Assembly: GCF_001270495.1 (NCBI RefSeq)
Contig: NZ_LGUR01000241.1
Coordinates: 124,001 to 188,000 of the forward strand
From: Streptomyces viridochromogenes
Lineage (GTDB): Bacteria; Actinomycetota; Actinomycetes; Streptomycetales; Streptomycetaceae
Length of the DNA stretch: 64,000 nt
Reading direction: 5' to 3'
The position numbers were made by a program, and so were the translations under genes. Shown piece by piece: positions 63,707-64,000 of the stretch. Position 1 is the stretch's first letter, and the number at the start of each line of letters is the position of its first letter. The notes beneath the pieces are model-generated. The model saw only the letters and a list, made by a program, of their open reading frames with translations. It did not search any database and was not told the DNA's origin.

Positions 63707-64000
63707 TCAGCCCTCGCTGACGCCCAGCTTCTCCAGGATCAGCTCCTTGACGCGGGCCGCGTCGGCCTGACCGCGGGTCGCCTTCATGACCGCGCCGACC
63801 AGAGCGCCGGCCGCGGCCACCTTGCCGCCGCGGATCTTGTCGGCGATGCCCGGGTTGCCGGCGATGGCCTCCTCGACGGCGGTGGTGAGGGCGCCCTCGT
63901 CGGAGACGACCTTCAGACCGCGCTTGTCGACGACCTCGTCCGGGGTGCCTTCGCCCGCGAGGACGCCCTCGATGACCTGGCGCGCCAGCTTGTCGTTCAG
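63707..64000 (-). CDS. gatB: Asp-tRNA(Asn)/Glu-tRNA(Gln) amidotransferase subunit B, C-terminal 97 residues (partial)
   Basis: The visible end is the C-terminal GatB_YqeY helical domain that binds tRNA. It reads [20 protein letters not shown], then [16 protein letters not shown] and [20 protein letters not shown], ending [14 protein letters not shown]. This is the standard GatB tail ([18 protein letters not shown]). The gene continues beyond position 64000, so the start, length and the rest of the amidotransferase are not seen. It forms Gln-tRNA or Asn-tRNA by transamidation. Confidence 0.95.
   Translation of the reverse strand: MNDKLARQVIEGVLAGEGTPDEVVDKRGLKVVSDEGALTTAVEEAIAGNPGIADKIRGGKVAAAGALVGAVMKATRGQADAARVKELILEKLGVSEG

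Overview
The window is high-GC actinobacterial chromosome, almost certainly Streptomyces. Evidence: codon use with G/C in nearly every third position, frequent GTG/TTG starts, a TTG-started S. griseus-type trypsin, the ilvB leader peptide MRTRILVLGKRVG, and a gene set (accE-pccB, cimA, ilvE, leuB, pruA-putB, serA, ilvBNC, gatB) that matches my memory of the S. coelicolor SCO5500-SCO5536 neighbourhood. No rRNA, tRNA, integrase, transposase, prophage or CRISPR array was seen.

Layout. 0-2 kb: acyl-CoA carboxylase subunits accE and pccB. 2-7.5 kb: a secreted PL8 polysaccharide lyase, YceI, a YdeI-like protein, and a divergent TetR/EamA exporter pair with twin operators. 7.8-14.7 kb is the most accessory stretch: a trypsin-like protease, a Gly-rich membrane protein, a ~360-bp GGGGCC-type hexanucleotide repeat, and a divergent pair made of a giant calcineurin-phosphoesterase/degenerate P-loop (STAND-like) protein and a two-TM SLATT-like protein. 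That pair is my best candidate for an undescribed conflict (immunity) system. 14.7-16.6 kb: cimA with an Ile-rich leader peptide and an attenuator-like terminator. 16.6-24.2 kb: a secreted beta-propeller protein, then an apparent five-gene operon (ureAB-ureC-agmatine deiminase-orf-tetR) facing an NCS1 permease across a palindrome-rich promoter region; this reads as a nitrogen-scavenging cassette with its own regulator. 24.2-28.5 kb: ilvE, leuB and a TAT-lipoprotein purple acid phosphatase.

28.5-34.6 kb: a 46-aa protein, an AAC(2')-I-like acetyltransferase, a frameshifted alpha/beta hydrolase, and proline catabolism (pruA, putB) with a divergent PucR-type activator. 34.7-39.7 kb: a family-5 ABC importer operon with a fused double permease behind a promoter whose -35 and spacer overlap a Zur-like box. 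39.7-41.9 kb: a TetR/MFS efflux pair. 42-47.6 kb: serA and the attenuated ilvBNC operon. 47.7-51 kb: a membrane PAS-GGDEF-EAL protein with a degenerate EAL domain. 51-64 kb: a 2-hydroxyacid dehydrogenase, an aldo/keto reductase, a PQQ-type sugar dehydrogenase lipoprotein, a LAL-type LuxR regulator, small conserved proteins, an acetyltransferase overlapping an MMPL exporter, a methyltransferase and the 3' end of gatB.

How the parts work together. cimA, ilvB, ilvN, ilvC, ilvE and leuB cover much of isoleucine, valine and leucine synthesis, and two of their transcripts (ilvB, and by inference cimA) carry leader-peptide attenuators. A dispersed element with core CGTCCGGCGTTTGAGGACGA occurs three times, each time at or just past a gene 3' end and in that gene's orientation; it extends reading frames and creates misleading ARPAFEDEA-type protein tails.
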